NCBI RefSeq assembly: GCF_025210605.1
Contig: NZ_JAOARI010000032.1
Span: 62,001 to 126,000, forward strand
Direction: 5' to 3'
Length of the DNA stretch: 64,000 nucleotides
Origin: Halodesulfovibrio sp.
GTDB lineage: Bacteria; Desulfobacterota; Desulfovibrionia; Desulfovibrionales; Desulfovibrionaceae
A model generated the notes under the pieces. It was not told the origin of the DNA and ran no database searches. It saw nothing but the letters and a program-made list of their open reading frames with translations. The stretch's first letter is position 1. Every line of letters begins with the position of its first letter. This document shows positions 34,625 through 45,100 of the stretch, in pieces. The translations under genes were made by a program, and so were the position numbers.

Positions 34625-36388
34625 ATGTCAGAAAAGAATAATAAATTTTCGTCTCATAAGACTGAAGACCGACGTAGAAGTCGGACTGGCTTTGGTGATC
34701 GTTCCGAGCGAACCCCATCAGGAAGCAATGAAGAACGCCAGCATGATGCTGATACCACAAAAAAGCGTAGTTCACGTTCCTATTTTGATAGCAACGGAAA
34801 CTACAAAGGTCGCCCTATCGATGATGGGGATGGCAATGGTAGACGCAATACATATAACGATTTGCCGTCTCGTTCTCGATCTGGACGCGGTGGTTACCGT
34901 CGCGATGACAGACGTGATCGCAATGAATCTCCTCGCAATCGTCATGATCGTTCAGGTTCTGAAGGTCGCCCACAGCGTAGTGGTTACCAAGGAAGACCTG
35001 TAGAACGTACTGAAAATAAACGAAACCGTTTTGAAGAAAAGTCAGACCGTTCTGATTTTCGTCGAAGTGATCGCAGCTCTCGTGGCGGTGATCGTCACCG
35101 AGATTCTCGCTGTGATGGTTCACCGGATTCCCGAGGACGTTTTGAGTCTCGTGAACGTGGAGAACGTCGTGATCGCAGTGATTCATGGGGGCGCTCTGAT
35201 CGTGCTGGTTCATCAGATTTTGAGCGTCGTCCAAAACGTAGCGGTTATCAAGGGCGCCCTGTAGAGCGCGATGAGAATAAGCAAAAACATTTTGGTGAAA
35301 AGTCTGATCGTTCTAGTTTCCGCCGAAATGACCGTAATTCTCGTGGTGGTGATCGACATAGAGACAGCCGCCGTGATGACTCACGTAATTCGAACGGACG
35401 TTTTGAATCTCGTGACCAGAATCAAAATCGTAGAAATAATGTGCGGTCTACTCGTTCGCAGCAAGGTAAACGCGATGGAACTGAAGCATTCAGCAAACGT
35501 CCAATGCGTTATAACCCGAGCGAAAAGGGTGAATCGCAAAACAGCCGTTCTGAATCACGCGGCAAGGTGACTAACAACCGCCCTTCCCGTCCAGAAAAAA
35601 AGCCGTTTGTTCCAGCTAAACCTAGCGTACCAAACCTTAATGAGCCATTGCGTATTAATAAGGCGTTGGCTTTTGCAGGGATTTGCTCACGCCGTGCTGC
35701 TGATGATCTTATTGCTCAGGGCGTGGTTTTTGTTAATGGTAAGAAAGTTGAAGAGCCTGGTGTAAAAATTATACCAGCATCTGATGTGTTAGAAGTCAAT
35801 GCAGAACGGGTTATGTTTAACACAGAAAAAGCAGAGCCGTTATATGTACTGCTTCATAAGCCTGTGCAAACTGTATGTACTGCAAATGACCCAGAAGGAC
35901 GCCCTACTGTTCTTGATATTCTTCCCCAAGAATTTAAGGAAAAGCGTATCTTCCCAGTAGGTCGGCTAGACTTCTTTTCGACTGGTCTTTTGTTGCTTAC
36001 TAACGATGGCGAATTAACTCACAGACTTACCCACCCCAAATGGCACCAGAACAAGGTCTACCGTGTCCGTGTTCGAGGTGATGTCTCTGAGCAAGTTTTA
36101 GATACATTCCGCAAAGGAATGACACTGGAAGAAGGTGAAAAGCTTGCACCAGTTGAGTGTAAAATACTCGCTCATGATGAAGGTAACACTCGTGTTGAGA
36201 TGGTGCTCACTCAGGGGATTAATCGACAGATTCGTCGAATGTTCCGTGATGTTGGGATGACTATTTTAAATCTTCATCGTGTTAAGCTTGGACCAATTGA
36301 ACTCGGCGAACTTGCTAAAGGCGAAAGTCGTGAGTTAACGCAGGAAGAACTAGCAATGCTTTATAAAGCAACTGGCTTGAATAAATAA
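34625..36388 (+). CDS. 23S rRNA pseudouridine synthase (RluB/E/F group) with long disordered N-terminus
   Basis: A 587-residue protein in two parts. Residues 1 to about 335 are extremely rich in Arg, Asp, Ser, Gly and Asn, with no regular structure. They contain two 87-residue tandem copies starting at RSGYQGRPVER. The rest is a normal RsuA/RluB-type enzyme: an S4 RNA-binding domain (RINKALAFAGICSRRAADDLI) and a synthase domain with the catalytic Asp in PVGRLDFFSTGLLLLTNDGEL and the RQIRRMFRDVG motif. It isomerises uridine in rRNA; the exact site is unknown. The tail is much longer than in E. coli RluB. It lies in an operon with yedF. Confidence 0.9.
   Translation: MSEKNNKFSSHKTEDRRRSRTGFGDRSERTPSGSNEERQHDADTTKKRSSRSYFDSNGNYKGRPIDDGDGNGRRNTYNDLPSRSRSGRGGYRRDDRRDRNESPRNRHDRSGSEGRPQRSGYQGRPVERTENKRNRFEEKSDRSDFRRSDRSSRGGDRHRDSRCDGSPDSRGRFESRERGERRDRSDSWGRSDRAGSSDFERRPKRSGYQGRPVERDENKQKHFGEKSDRSSFRRNDRNSRGGDRHRDSRRDDSRNSNGRFESRDQNQNRRNNVRSTRSQQGKRDGTEAFSKRPMRYNPSEKGESQNSRSESRGKVTNNRPSRPEKKPFVPAKPSVPNLNEPLRINKALAFAGICSRRAADDLIAQGVVFVNGKKVEEPGVKIIPASDVLEVNAERVMFNTEKAEPLYVLLHKPVQTVCTANDPEGRPTVLDILPQEFKEKRIFPVGRLDFFSTGLLLLTNDGELTHRLTHPKWHQNKVYRVRVRGDVSEQVLDTFRKGMTLEEGEKLAPVECKILAHDEGNTRVEMVLTQGINRQIRRMFRDVGMTILNLHRVKLGPIELGELAKGESRELTQEELAMLYKATGLNK
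34976..35410 (+). repeat. In-frame tandem duplication inside the pseudouridine synthase gene
   Basis: Copy one begins at 34976 and copy two at 35237, a period of 261 bases (87 codons). The encoded units RSGYQGRPVER, EKSDRS, SRGGDRHRDSR and GRFESR recur in the same order. The copies differ at many synonymous positions, so the duplication is not recent. The second copy loses similarity after about 35410. Confidence 0.85.
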
Positions 36389-36394
36389 GTAAAT

Positions 36395-36427
36395 AAAAAA
36401 AACGAGTGGTTTCCCACTCGTTTTTTT
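36395..36427. terminator. Bidirectional terminator between the pseudouridine synthase gene and lolA
   Basis: AAAACGAGTGG and CCACTCGTTTT pair around a short TTTC loop, with A and T runs on both sides. It serves two convergent genes. Confidence 0.92.
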
Positions 36428-37052
36428 ATTTTTTTGTATTGTCTTCCACATCTACTCCTTTAGGCGGAGTAAAGTCAAAGACGGAATCATTTACTGCTTT
36501 ATCAAACTGAACATTTTTAAACGTGATGTCGTTTATGTTTCCGTAAAAATCAATAATGCGCAGTCTTGTGATAACGCCGGTCGATTCATCTAACCAGAGT
36601 TCGGCCTCTGTCAGATTGGCTGTTGGCTCTTTAGGAAGAAGTATGTAACTTCCATTCTCTTCTTCGACGTAAAAATCGTTATCAACTTTTGAATCACCGA
36701 GCAGAAAACGTAAGGCATTTTGACTTTCGTCTGCGAGATCTCGCGGATATTTGTAGACAACTTCTTCGTCTTCAAGATAATTCCAAACTGCATTTTTATT
36801 AACAATAAGCAATTCTTTTGATGGCTTACTTGTTACCCAGCGAACTAACTGCGGACGTTTAATAGTAAAATGTCCTGTTCGAACATTTTTGCTGCCGCTG
36901 TCTTTATGAATAAGGGTTTGGACGAAATCAGCAGTAATAGTCTGCGCTTTACCATATGTTTTAGTGAGAGACTCAAGCCCTGCATGTGCACTGCTTGAAA
37001 ATATGAATAAAAAACAGATAGCTACTATGTACGTGGTGATGTTTCGATTCAT
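36426..37052 (-). CDS. lolA: Outer-membrane lipoprotein carrier protein LolA
   Basis: A 208-residue periplasmic protein with a Sec signal peptide ending at SSSAHA and then the LolA/LppM fold: TKTYGKAQTITADFVQTL, the GHFTIKRPQLVRW strand pair and WNYLEDEEVVYKYP. It carries lipoproteins from LolCDE to the outer membrane. It is 15 bases after the ftsK stop on the same strand. The sequence is moderately conserved but diagnostic. Confidence 0.88.
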   Translation of the reverse strand: MNRNITTYIVAICFLFIFSSSAHAGLESLTKTYGKAQTITADFVQTLIHKDSGSKNVRTGHFTIKRPQLVRWVTSKPSKELLIVNKNAVWNYLEDEEVVYKYPRDLADESQNALRFLLGDSKVDNDFYVEEENGSYILLPKEPTANLTEAELWLDESTGVITRLRIIDFYGNINDITFKNVQFDKAVNDSVFDFTPPKGVDVEDNTKK

Positions 37053-37067
37053 ATATTTTTCCTATAA

Positions 37068-39428
37068 TTAGCCGGTTGGTTGTTCTTTTTTTGCTAGAAC
37101 TGTGCGTGGTTTACTGCCATCTGCGGGACCAACAATTCCATCTTGCTCCATTTGTTCAACAAAACGAGCGGCTTTGTTAAATCCAATTCGGAACCGACGC
37201 TGAATAAGAGAGATAGATGCCTTGCCGTTTTCTATAACAAAGGCAACACATTCTCCATATAAAGGATCATCAGCTGCGCCGTTTCCACCATTTGCCCCGC
37301 CATTCATTGAGCCGGAAACATTTCCGGTTCCTTCAGATGCCCATTCAACAAAGTCAACTTTGTATGCTGGCGGCATTTGTTTTTTCCAGTGAGAAACAAC
37401 AGAAGTTACATCATCGTCACTTACAAATGCACCATGCATTCGGGTAAGCCGTCCGCCTCCCGGTTTGAACAGCATATCACCTTTTCCTAATAAATGCTCT
37501 GCGCCGACAGTATCAAGAATTGTTCGGGAATCGTGTTTGCCAGTAACCTGAAATGATATTCGACAAGGGAAGTTTGCCTTGATTAATCCGGTAACTACAT
37601 CAACGCTTGGTCGCTGTGTTGCCAGAATGAGGTGGATACCTGCGGCACGGGCAAGTTGAGCTAGACGAACAATACTTGTTTCAACTTCTTTTGCAGCTGT
37701 GAGCATAAGGTCTGCAAGTTCATCAATTATGATGACCATGTATGGGATAGCTTGCAGGTCAGCGAGATTTTCTGGTTTATCATCACCCATTTGCTTTAGC
37801 TTTGTATTATAACTTACAATGTTTCGCACTCCCATGCGCGACATCGCTTCGTAGCGCTTATCCATTTCATGCACTGCCCAGTCAAGTGCATTTTTAGCTT
37901 GGGACATATCCGTAACAACTGGGTGAACCAAGTGTGGTAAATCTGCATATACTGCAAGCTCGATTCGCTTTGGATCGATAAGCAAAAGTTGTAATGATTC
38001 AGGGGTTGTCTTGAATAAAAGACTCATGAGCACAGAGTTGATGAACACACTTTTACCTTGACCGGTAGCACCTGCTACAAGCAGGTGAGGCATTTTTGCA
38101 AGGTCAGAAGTGAATGGAATTCCTGAAATGTCTTTACCAATAGCGAGAGTCAGTGGGTCCTTTGAGCTGACGAATGCATCTGAAGCAAACAGTTCTTTTA
38201 AAGAAACAAGCTCTCGAATTTCATTTGGGATTTCAATGCCGACAGTATCTTTGCCCGGAATTGGAGCCTGAATGCGAACAGATACAGCACTCAAAGCCAT
38301 TGCAATGTCGTTTGACAGGTTAGCAATTTTGCTTACTTTTACCCCTGGTGCTGGTTTAACTTCAAACATGGTAACAACGGGACCAGGGGTGATGCGCTGT
38401 AATTCACCATGAACATTGAAGTCCTCCAGACATTCCATGACAAGGCGCCCTTTGGTTTCCAGTACTTCACGTGGGGTTGTTTCAATTTCATCATCGTTAT
38501 TGGTGAATAGATCAAGTACCGGCAATGAAACTTTTTTATTTTTCTTGCTGTTAGTGCGCTTCACTTCTGGGAAATCCAGTTCTCCCTCGAAAGGATTTCC
38601 ATCACCAATAAGCGAAGCCTCTTCGTCTGTTGCTTTGATTGGTTCGTCAATAATAACAGAACTGAACTCTCCTGAAGATGAGTCATCCATTGATGCAATC
38701 TCGTCCCAAATTTCTGGAGAAGTGTTTTCTTCGGGAATATCAAGTGCGGGCAATGCCTTCTTTGCCTTATCTGTTTTTTTGCTAAACAGTGCACGGCGTG
38801 GCTTCTTTTGAGAAGTAATTTCGACGAGTTTTTTTGATTTTGCTTTTTTAACAGGCTTAGGTGCTTTAGGCAGTTGTGGTAGCTCAAAATTATTACAATT
38901 TTTTTTGAGCCAAGCGAACATTCCTGCCCACGTACCACCCATGACAAGTTGAACTGCACACAGTGTGACAAAAATCCAAAGCAAGGTGCTGCCTATTGGT
39001 CGCAGGTAATACCAGCTGACTCCAAAAAGAACATCTCCCAGCAGTCCACCGCCTTGAATTTCACCGACAGTCATTGGAACAGCGGAACTCAGAGAACAAA
39101 AGCTGATGCCGAACAGCAAAAGCCCAGTCCACCGCCACCATTCAAGACAAATTTTTGCAAAAAAACAGCGGACGCCGGATGCAACAAACCCGAGAGCCAA
39201 AAAATATGACGCAAGACCAAGCATATCGACAAGAATCCCTGAAAGATATGCTCCGAATAGCCCTGCGGCATTATTAATAGATTTAGGCGAACTTACGATA
39301 TGGTTGAGGCTTGGGTCAGCCTGACTGAAAGTTATCAGGCTAATAGTAAGCAATATGCCCCAGAACGTGATGAATAAAGCAAAAAGTTCGCGAGTTATAC
39401 GTTGCGTATTCGTAATACCATCCTCCAA
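37068..39428 (-). CDS. ftsK: DNA translocase FtsK/SpoIIIE
   Basis: A 786-residue septal DNA pump that segregates chromosome ends and activates Xer recombination. Four to five transmembrane helices occupy residues 10 to about 175, and a variable linker follows. The motor has GATGQGKSVFINSVL (Walker A) and IIIDELADLMLTA (Walker B). The C-terminal winged-helix gamma domain reads KASISLIQRRFRIGFNKAARFVEQMEQDGIVG. The start is uncertain: TTG 39428 has no ribosome-binding site, while an ATT codon at 39416 has GGAGG upstream. It pairs functionally with the Xer recombinase at 23.9 kb. Confidence 0.95.
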   Translation of the reverse strand: MEDGITNTQRITRELFALFITFWGILLTISLITFSQADPSLNHIVSSPKSINNAAGLFGAYLSGILVDMLGLASYFLALGFVASGVRCFFAKICLEWWRWTGLLLFGISFCSLSSAVPMTVGEIQGGGLLGDVLFGVSWYYLRPIGSTLLWIFVTLCAVQLVMGGTWAGMFAWLKKNCNNFELPQLPKAPKPVKKAKSKKLVEITSQKKPRRALFSKKTDKAKKALPALDIPEENTSPEIWDEIASMDDSSSGEFSSVIIDEPIKATDEEASLIGDGNPFEGELDFPEVKRTNSKKNKKVSLPVLDLFTNNDDEIETTPREVLETKGRLVMECLEDFNVHGELQRITPGPVVTMFEVKPAPGVKVSKIANLSNDIAMALSAVSVRIQAPIPGKDTVGIEIPNEIRELVSLKELFASDAFVSSKDPLTLAIGKDISGIPFTSDLAKMPHLLVAGATGQGKSVFINSVLMSLLFKTTPESLQLLLIDPKRIELAVYADLPHLVHPVVTDMSQAKNALDWAVHEMDKRYEAMSRMGVRNIVSYNTKLKQMGDDKPENLADLQAIPYMVIIIDELADLMLTAAKEVETSIVRLAQLARAAGIHLILATQRPSVDVVTGLIKANFPCRISFQVTGKHDSRTILDTVGAEHLLGKGDMLFKPGGGRLTRMHGAFVSDDDVTSVVSHWKKQMPPAYKVDFVEWASEGTGNVSGSMNGGANGGNGAADDPLYGECVAFVIENGKASISLIQRRFRIGFNKAARFVEQMEQDGIVGPADGSKPRTVLAKKEQPTG

Positions 39429-39616
39429 TAGAGTGATACCATCAAATGAATCATAAAAAAGTTACGACAGACTGAGACACTCTAACCAGCTTGTTTGTCT
39501 ACAATCTGACAGTCATTTCTATACTGTAGTCATATTATGGTCTGCAATCAACAGCATATTTTTTCAAACTGTTGATATGAACAACTTTTTTCAATTGTTA
39601 AATGGTATCAATAAAA

Positions 39617-39651
39617 TAAAAAAACGCGCTTCAACTGAAGCGCGTTTTTAG
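39617..39651 (-). terminator. Terminator of efp
   Basis: AAAACGCGCTTC and GAAGCGCGTTTT pair around AACT, with A and T runs on both sides. Confidence 0.92.
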
Positions 39652-39677
39652 TATCAGATTGGTGCAGCAACCTGAAA

Positions 39678-40241
39678 TTATGAATTTTCACGACCAAGAT
39701 ATTCGCGGGTACGTGTATCAATTTTAATTTTATCACCAATATTGATGAATAAAGGAACGTTTACTTCAAGACCAGTTTCGATTGTTGCTGGTTTTGTTAC
39801 GTTAGATACTGTATCACCCTTAGCGCCCGGCTCTGTGTGTGTAACTTCAAAGATTAAAGCTGCTGGTAATTCCAAAGAAAGTGGATCACCATTGTAGAGC
39901 ATTACTTTAACTTCCTGACCGTCTTTGAGGAAGTTTTCTGCGCCCGCTGATTTCTCTGTACTCATGTAGTGCTGCTCGTAAGAGCTAAGGTCCATAAGCA
40001 CAAGGTTGTCGCCTTCCATGTAGAGGTACTGCATTGCAGAGTGCTCGATATCTGGACGACCCACTTTTTCGCCGGAACGGAATGTGTTGTCAACTACACG
40101 ACCTGTAAGGAGGTTGCGCAGTTTGGTGCGAATCATAGCACCGCCTTTGCCCGGTTTGAAATGCTGGAATTCAACAATTTCATATGGAGTGCCGTCTAAA
40201 AGAATTTTAAGACCGCGTTTGAAATCAGTAGTTGAGTACAT
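39678..40241 (-). CDS. efp: Elongation factor P
   Basis: A 187-residue three-domain factor that relieves ribosome stalling at consecutive prolines. The modifiable loop [10 protein letters not shown] holds Lys32, the equivalent of E. coli Lys34. The C-terminal OB domain ends with [16 protein letters not shown], the family signature. It lies 43 bases downstream of aroQ in the same orientation. No EpmA or EpmB gene is visible here to tell how it is modified. Confidence 0.97.
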   Translation of the reverse strand: MYSTTDFKRGLKILLDGTPYEIVEFQHFKPGKGGAMIRTKLRNLLTGRVVDNTFRSGEKVGRPDIEHSAMQYLYMEGDNLVLMDLSSYEQHYMSTEKSAGAENFLKDGQEVKVMLYNGDPLSLELPAALIFEVTHTEPGAKGDTVSNVTKPATIETGLEVNVPLFINIGDKIKIDTRTREYLGRENS

Positions 40242-40284
40242 GTGTCCTCCAAGTAGCTCCGATATATGACCGGAAAATTAAACT

Positions 40285-40740
40285 CTAATATTCAAGGTGC
40301 TGAAACAAGGCTTGCACTGCAAGCGCATAGCTCATCATGCCGAAACCGGCAATAGCACCAATTACGTGACGACCAATTAAACTTTTCTGCCGTAACGGTT
40401 CTGAGCGAGCAAGTACATTACTCAAATGCACTTCTACCACCGGCAGTTCAATCCAGGCTAAGCAGTCGGCTAAGGCAAGACTTGTATGAGTGTACGCTCC
40501 GGCATTAAACACGATACCGTCAATGCCTTCTTCTCTTGCCTGTTCAATACGGTCGATCAATTTGCCTTCTGAATTATTTTGATAAAGTTCTAGGGAAACG
40601 CTTTGGGAATTTTTTCCAAGAACTTGTTGAACAAGTTCAGGCAAAATATCCATAGTGTTGTTGCCATAGATTTCCGGTTGTCGCTTTCCTAGTGCTCCTA
40701 AATTGGGACCATTAAGAATCAAAAATTTGTAACCGGCCAT
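40285..40740 (-). CDS. aroQ: Type II 3-dehydroquinate dehydratase
   Basis: Converts 3-dehydroquinate to 3-dehydroshikimate in the shikimate pathway. The 151-residue flavodoxin-like protein has [19 protein letters not shown] (with the active-site Arg and Tyr), [13 protein letters not shown], and VVEVHLSN with the catalytic Glu and His. The second family motif is GALG instead of the more usual NLLG. It is probably cotranscribed with efp, an arrangement also known in other bacteria. Confidence 0.95.
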   Translation of the reverse strand: MAGYKFLILNGPNLGALGKRQPEIYGNNTMDILPELVQQVLGKNSQSVSLELYQNNSEGKLIDRIEQAREEGIDGIVFNAGAYTHTSLALADCLAWIELPVVEVHLSNVLARSEPLRQKSLIGRHVIGAIAGFGMMSYALAVQALFQHLEY

Positions 40741-40873
40741 GCGTACTCCCTTTGTCTTTACACATTGCTGTTATACCATTAGGAATGGTGGAAACAAACG
40801 GGTAATATTTTCCAAAGCGCGGCTTGTTGTCAAGCTCGGCGTTGCCTTTATTCACTATTACCAAAGGCTATTC

Positions 40874-41605
40874 ATGCAACCAAATCTTATTTTAGAAGAC
40901 ACAATATATACGCTGGAACAACTTCAAGAAATTGATGTTCCACAAATTGCTCTTGCTGGACGTTCTAATGTTGGTAAATCTTCTCTTATCAACGCGTTGG
41001 CTGGACGTAAAAATCTTGCACGTATCAGTTCTACTCCGGGAAAGACTCAGTCAATTAACTTTTACAAAGTAGACCCGTGGCAATATTATTTGGTAGATCT
41101 CCCAGGGTATGGCTATGCTAAGGTTTCCAAAGCAGACCGTCAAAAATGGGCAGAACTTATTAACCAATATCTTATTTCGACTCCGGGACTTAAAGCGCTT
41201 GCTGTTCTTATCGACAGTCGTGTTCCACCACAACAGATTGATATCGAGTTGACAAGCTATGCTCGCCAAATTGATCTTCCACTTATTCCGATTCTTACAA
41301 AGGGAGATAAATGCAAGCAGCGTGAGCGCGATGCCAAGCAGAATGAGTGGGCTAAAATTCTTGGTGGAATTAAGCCTATCATCTCTTCTGCTTCATCCGG
41401 CTTAGGACTTGATAGAATTTGGCACGCTTTTTCTGAACATGCGATGGAGCCGGAAGAGTTTGCACGAATCGACGCCGAAGTAAAAAAAGCTAAGGCAGAA
41501 AAAAAGGCTCTTCGTGCTGCGCGCGCAGAAAAACGTGGAGCAGCAAAGCCGAAAACAAAATCAAAGAAAGCTGCACCTGCTAAAAAGAAAAAGAAGAAAA
41601 AATAG
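40874..41605 (+). CDS. engB: Ribosome-biogenesis GTPase EngB/YsxC
   Basis: A 243-residue GTPase needed for 50S subunit assembly. G1 is [13 protein letters not shown]3 is [10 protein letters not shown], and TKGDK is G4. After the GTPase core comes a lysine/alanine-rich tail of about 40 residues ending in seven lysines, probably an rRNA-binding extension. I start at ATG 40874, with AAAGG upstream; in-frame sequence back to 40739 looks non-coding. Divergent from aroQ. Confidence 0.95.
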   Translation: MQPNLILEDTIYTLEQLQEIDVPQIALAGRSNVGKSSLINALAGRKNLARISSTPGKTQSINFYKVDPWQYYLVDLPGYGYAKVSKADRQKWAELINQYLISTPGLKALAVLIDSRVPPQQIDIELTSYARQIDLPLIPILTKGDKCKQRERDAKQNEWAKILGGIKPIISSASSGLGLDRIWHAFSEHAMEPEEFARIDAEVKKAKAEKKALRAARAEKRGAAKPKTKSKKAAPAKKKKKKK

Positions 41606-41669
41606 CGACAGTTAACTGACTGCTCAAAATTGCTACGTTGCTTTGCGTTGGAATGCAAGAACTATTCAA

Positions 41670-41704
41670 GTGAGTCTGTAGATTACAGGCTCACTTTTTA
41701 TTTT
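41670..41704 (+). terminator. Terminator of engB
   Basis: GTGAGTCTGTA and TACAGGCTCAC pair with one G-T wobble around GAT, followed by T5. Confidence 0.8.
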
Positions 41705-42060
41705 GCATCATTTCTATTAAGTAGGGTTACACGCTTTTTCATACTATTTAGTGCTTTTTTTCAGTAAAAGTATGCATAAAAAGAACAATTTTGTAACAAA
41801 AAGCATTGTATTGCGCTTTCAACCGCTAAAAAATGAAAAATATTTTTTCAGAAAAAATGCACTGCAACTAAAACGGCTACGATAGGCGTTTTTAGAGACA
41901 GTGTGCTTTGCGTGACTTTTTATACGGATTATTTTTTTTAACCTCTTAAATTAGAAAATTGTAAAACTTTTTTCATGCGATAGAATGAAATTTTCGGTTG
42001 GCTTCAGTATCAGTGCTAAACTGAATTACTCTAAAAATTGTCAAATATTATCCAGATCAG

Positions 42061-42090
42061 AAAAGGGCGCATGCAGTATACATGCGCCCC
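42061..42090 (-). terminator. Terminator of ppsA
   Basis: GGGCGCATG and CATGCGCCC pair around a 7-nt loop. On the minus strand it is followed by TTTTCTG. It lies 25 bases after the ppsA stop. Confidence 0.82.
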
Positions 42091-42114
42091 ACTCTTCATT
42101 TCTGAATCAAGCTT

Positions 42115-45100
42115 CTACCATTTTGCTTTGCGCTGTGCTTCAAGAGCAATTGCTTGTTCTTCAAAGTTTGCAAAACCAGCCTGATGCAATGCATCAAGAA
42201 CTGTTTCTTTCCAATTCCAGCCAGCGTAAATTACAGGCTTATGGAACTTAGCCCGGAACAGTTCAAGTTCCTGACGGTAGAATTTCTCTTTTGGTGTTTC
42301 GATAGATTCGCGAAGCTGCTCGTGCAAGCGTGCTATCTCACCTTCGTACCAGTCGAGAATATCTTGGGCGTTTTTGTATTTCTTGAGAATATGTCCGTAT
42401 CCATTTTCGTTTAAGAGCATACGAATTTTTTCAAGATACTTGTCGCCAAGCCACTGACCAAGTTGTTCGGTTTTAATGTTTTCTTGCTCAACAGCTGCCA
42501 TATCGATTTTTGTCTGGAAGTACGTGTCTGGAACTACAGACGCTGAGACAATACCGGCGATAGCGACAAGACCGCGAAGTACTGTGCTGTTGGAAACACC
42601 CTGTCCGCAGAAGCCGACTTTTTTCCCGTATTTTTGTCCAGTGAAAATGGTGCAAAGGATTGCCCAGACAACAGCCGGATCTTCTTCATCGTAGATATGT
42701 GAAAGACTTGCGTTGTCACGGTCTGTTGCCAGAACCATTTGCGTCATGTCATTCGAACCAATTGAGAATCCATCGAATTCTTGGATAAACTGTTTTGCAA
42801 GAATCGCGTTGCTTGGAATTTCTGACATGAGGATAATTTTAAGACCATCCTCACCACGCTTGAGTTTATGCACCTGCTCGAGATAACGGCGCATTGCTCT
42901 ACCCTCTTCGAGAGTACGAACAAATGGGAGCATAATCTGCAAGTTTGTTCCACCATAAACACCACGGGCAAGCTTGAATGCTTCAATTTCCCAGTCATGA
43001 AGATTACGGGAAACACCGCGGTAACCGAGCATCGGGTTATCTTCGAAATGTTCAAACAATGAGCCGCCAAGAAGGTTGCGGTATTCATTAGATTTGAAAT
43101 CAGTGGTTCGGTAGATAATATCTTTTCCGTAGAATGCCATTGCAAACAACGCCAAACCTTGCGCAAGCGTTTGAACGTAATGTTCTTTACCGGAACGATA
43201 TCCACGGGTTTTAATTATTGTGCGAATTTTTTCCGGAATGTTGCGCATGTCGCGGATTTCTTTCTCTAAACCAGAGGTCAGAGCAACTTCAACACGAACC
43301 TGTTTAACTTTCTGAATTACATCCATAACAACAGGGTCAGCAGCAGCTTTGGTTGTAAGCGCTTTCACTGATGCATCAATTTCTGCACGACGACGAGTTG
43401 TTTCAGGATCTTTTCCGGTAAGCTTCATTAATTCATCGGAGAAGCCCATAACAGCGGAAATGTGGTCTTCGAGATTTTCAGAAGTCTTGAGGATATCAAA
43501 CCGACGCGTTGCGGTTTCCATGTAGGCATCAAGCTTATGATCGAGTTCGCGCATACGACGGTGCACAGCAAGAACTTCATCTGTACCACGAGGCTGCTCG
43601 TTTTCGGTAAGCTTTTCAATTTCTTCAGAAAGTCCAGTCAAGTGCCCAACATATTCGCGGAGGTTAAAGTCAACTCCAACGATACCCAAGGCGAGCTGTT
43701 CACGAAGAACTTTGGTCAAGTTGCTTTCAAGCTCATGCACTTTATCGGCAACAACTCTTTCAAGTTCGCCAGAATCATATGCTTCGAGCGCTTTCGGGTG
43801 AATCGAAATGTTGCCGAGCATAAATTCAGCACGAAGTAAGCCAACCTCGAAATCGGTTACATTTCTGAGTCTTGAAAGGAACAGTGATTGACCGACATCA
43901 GCGAGAATAAGACCAACTTTAGTTTTAGTCTCTGGAAGAGTGGCAAGATTCATTTCGCCACCAACTTCTTTCAATGGAAGAAGACCGCGATACGCTTTGC
44001 CGCGTGTGCCATCAACAGTAATTTCTTCACCATCAAGGTTACGAAGTACCTCAAGGCGCTGAATACCAATGATCGCAGGAATTCCAAGTTCTCGTGAAGT
44101 AATCGCAGCGTGACTGGTGTCACCACCTACGTCTGCTAGAATTGAAGAGGCAATACGCATGCCTGGAACCATGTCTGGGTCGGTTCGCTCGGCTGCAAGG
44201 ATATCGCCTTTGTTGATTTTATTTAATTCAAGCGCTGAACGAAGGTACTTAACTCGTCCCTGCCCCGCACCGCGTGATGCGCCGTTACCTTCTAAAATAA
44301 CTTCGGCATTAGCGGCTGCTTTTTCGTCTACTTCAAGACGGCGCATGAAAATAGTGTCGGGATGCAGCTCGAATTCTTCATTCCAACGCGTTTCAGGTCG
44401 TGCCTGAACAAACCAAAGCCTGTCGGCATCGTCGATACAAAATTCTGTATCCATGATCATGCCGCCATACGCGATGGAAATACCGCGAACACCGCGAGCT
44501 ACTTCTTCAGCTTGAGCAAGTGAAAGTGACCAGCGGAAAGCTTCGAGGTCTGGAACGTCCACCATCTTGGTGCCGCCCTTGGTTTCGTAGACAATTTTTT
44601 TGTCTTTGCAACCCATTTGACGGATAACAACCTCTTGTTTGTCATCACGCTGGAACACATAGAATTTATCAGGTGTAACCATGCCGCCTACGACGGCTTC
44701 ACCCAGACCATAGCTAGCATCTATGGAAACAAGGTCTTTTCTGTCAGTGCCGCGGCAACCTGTTGCAGTATCAGCGGAAAATGCTGTACCGGAAATTACA
44801 GGATTAATCATGCGCATTACACAAACAGAAAGGGAGGTGTTTTCAATCGCCCATTCTTCTTTTGCTTTAATTGCAATAGTTTCGTCGCCAGTTGCTTCTG
44901 CACGCGCCATTGCATCCAGAATCGCTTCACGACGATAAGTCATTGAGCGAAGGTTATAAGCAGATGCACAATCCCAATGGTATGCTTCAACGCACCTGTT
45001 TTCGCCAACGATGTTCAAGTATGTATCCTGAAGACCTGCAAATGCTTTTTTGCGTGAGTCTTCACCTGCAGCTGATGAGCGAACCGCTACCGGAACGTCC

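Larger units (their letters stand above)
41606..42114. other. Gene-free AT-rich stretch between engB and ppsA
   Basis: About 510 bases between two convergent genes. It holds the engB terminator (41670) and the ppsA terminator (42061). The centre is very AT-rich with no supported ORF or RNA. Confidence 0.5.

Noticed and set aside
34976..35410. CRISPR-like spaced repeats
   Set aside because: The repeats are a 261-base in-frame protein duplication, not short direct repeats with unique spacers.
34692..35570. Long ORFs in other frames and on the other strand over the pseudouridine synthase tail
   Set aside because: They arise from the low-complexity, repeat-rich composition of the real frame and have no ribosome-binding sites or family features.
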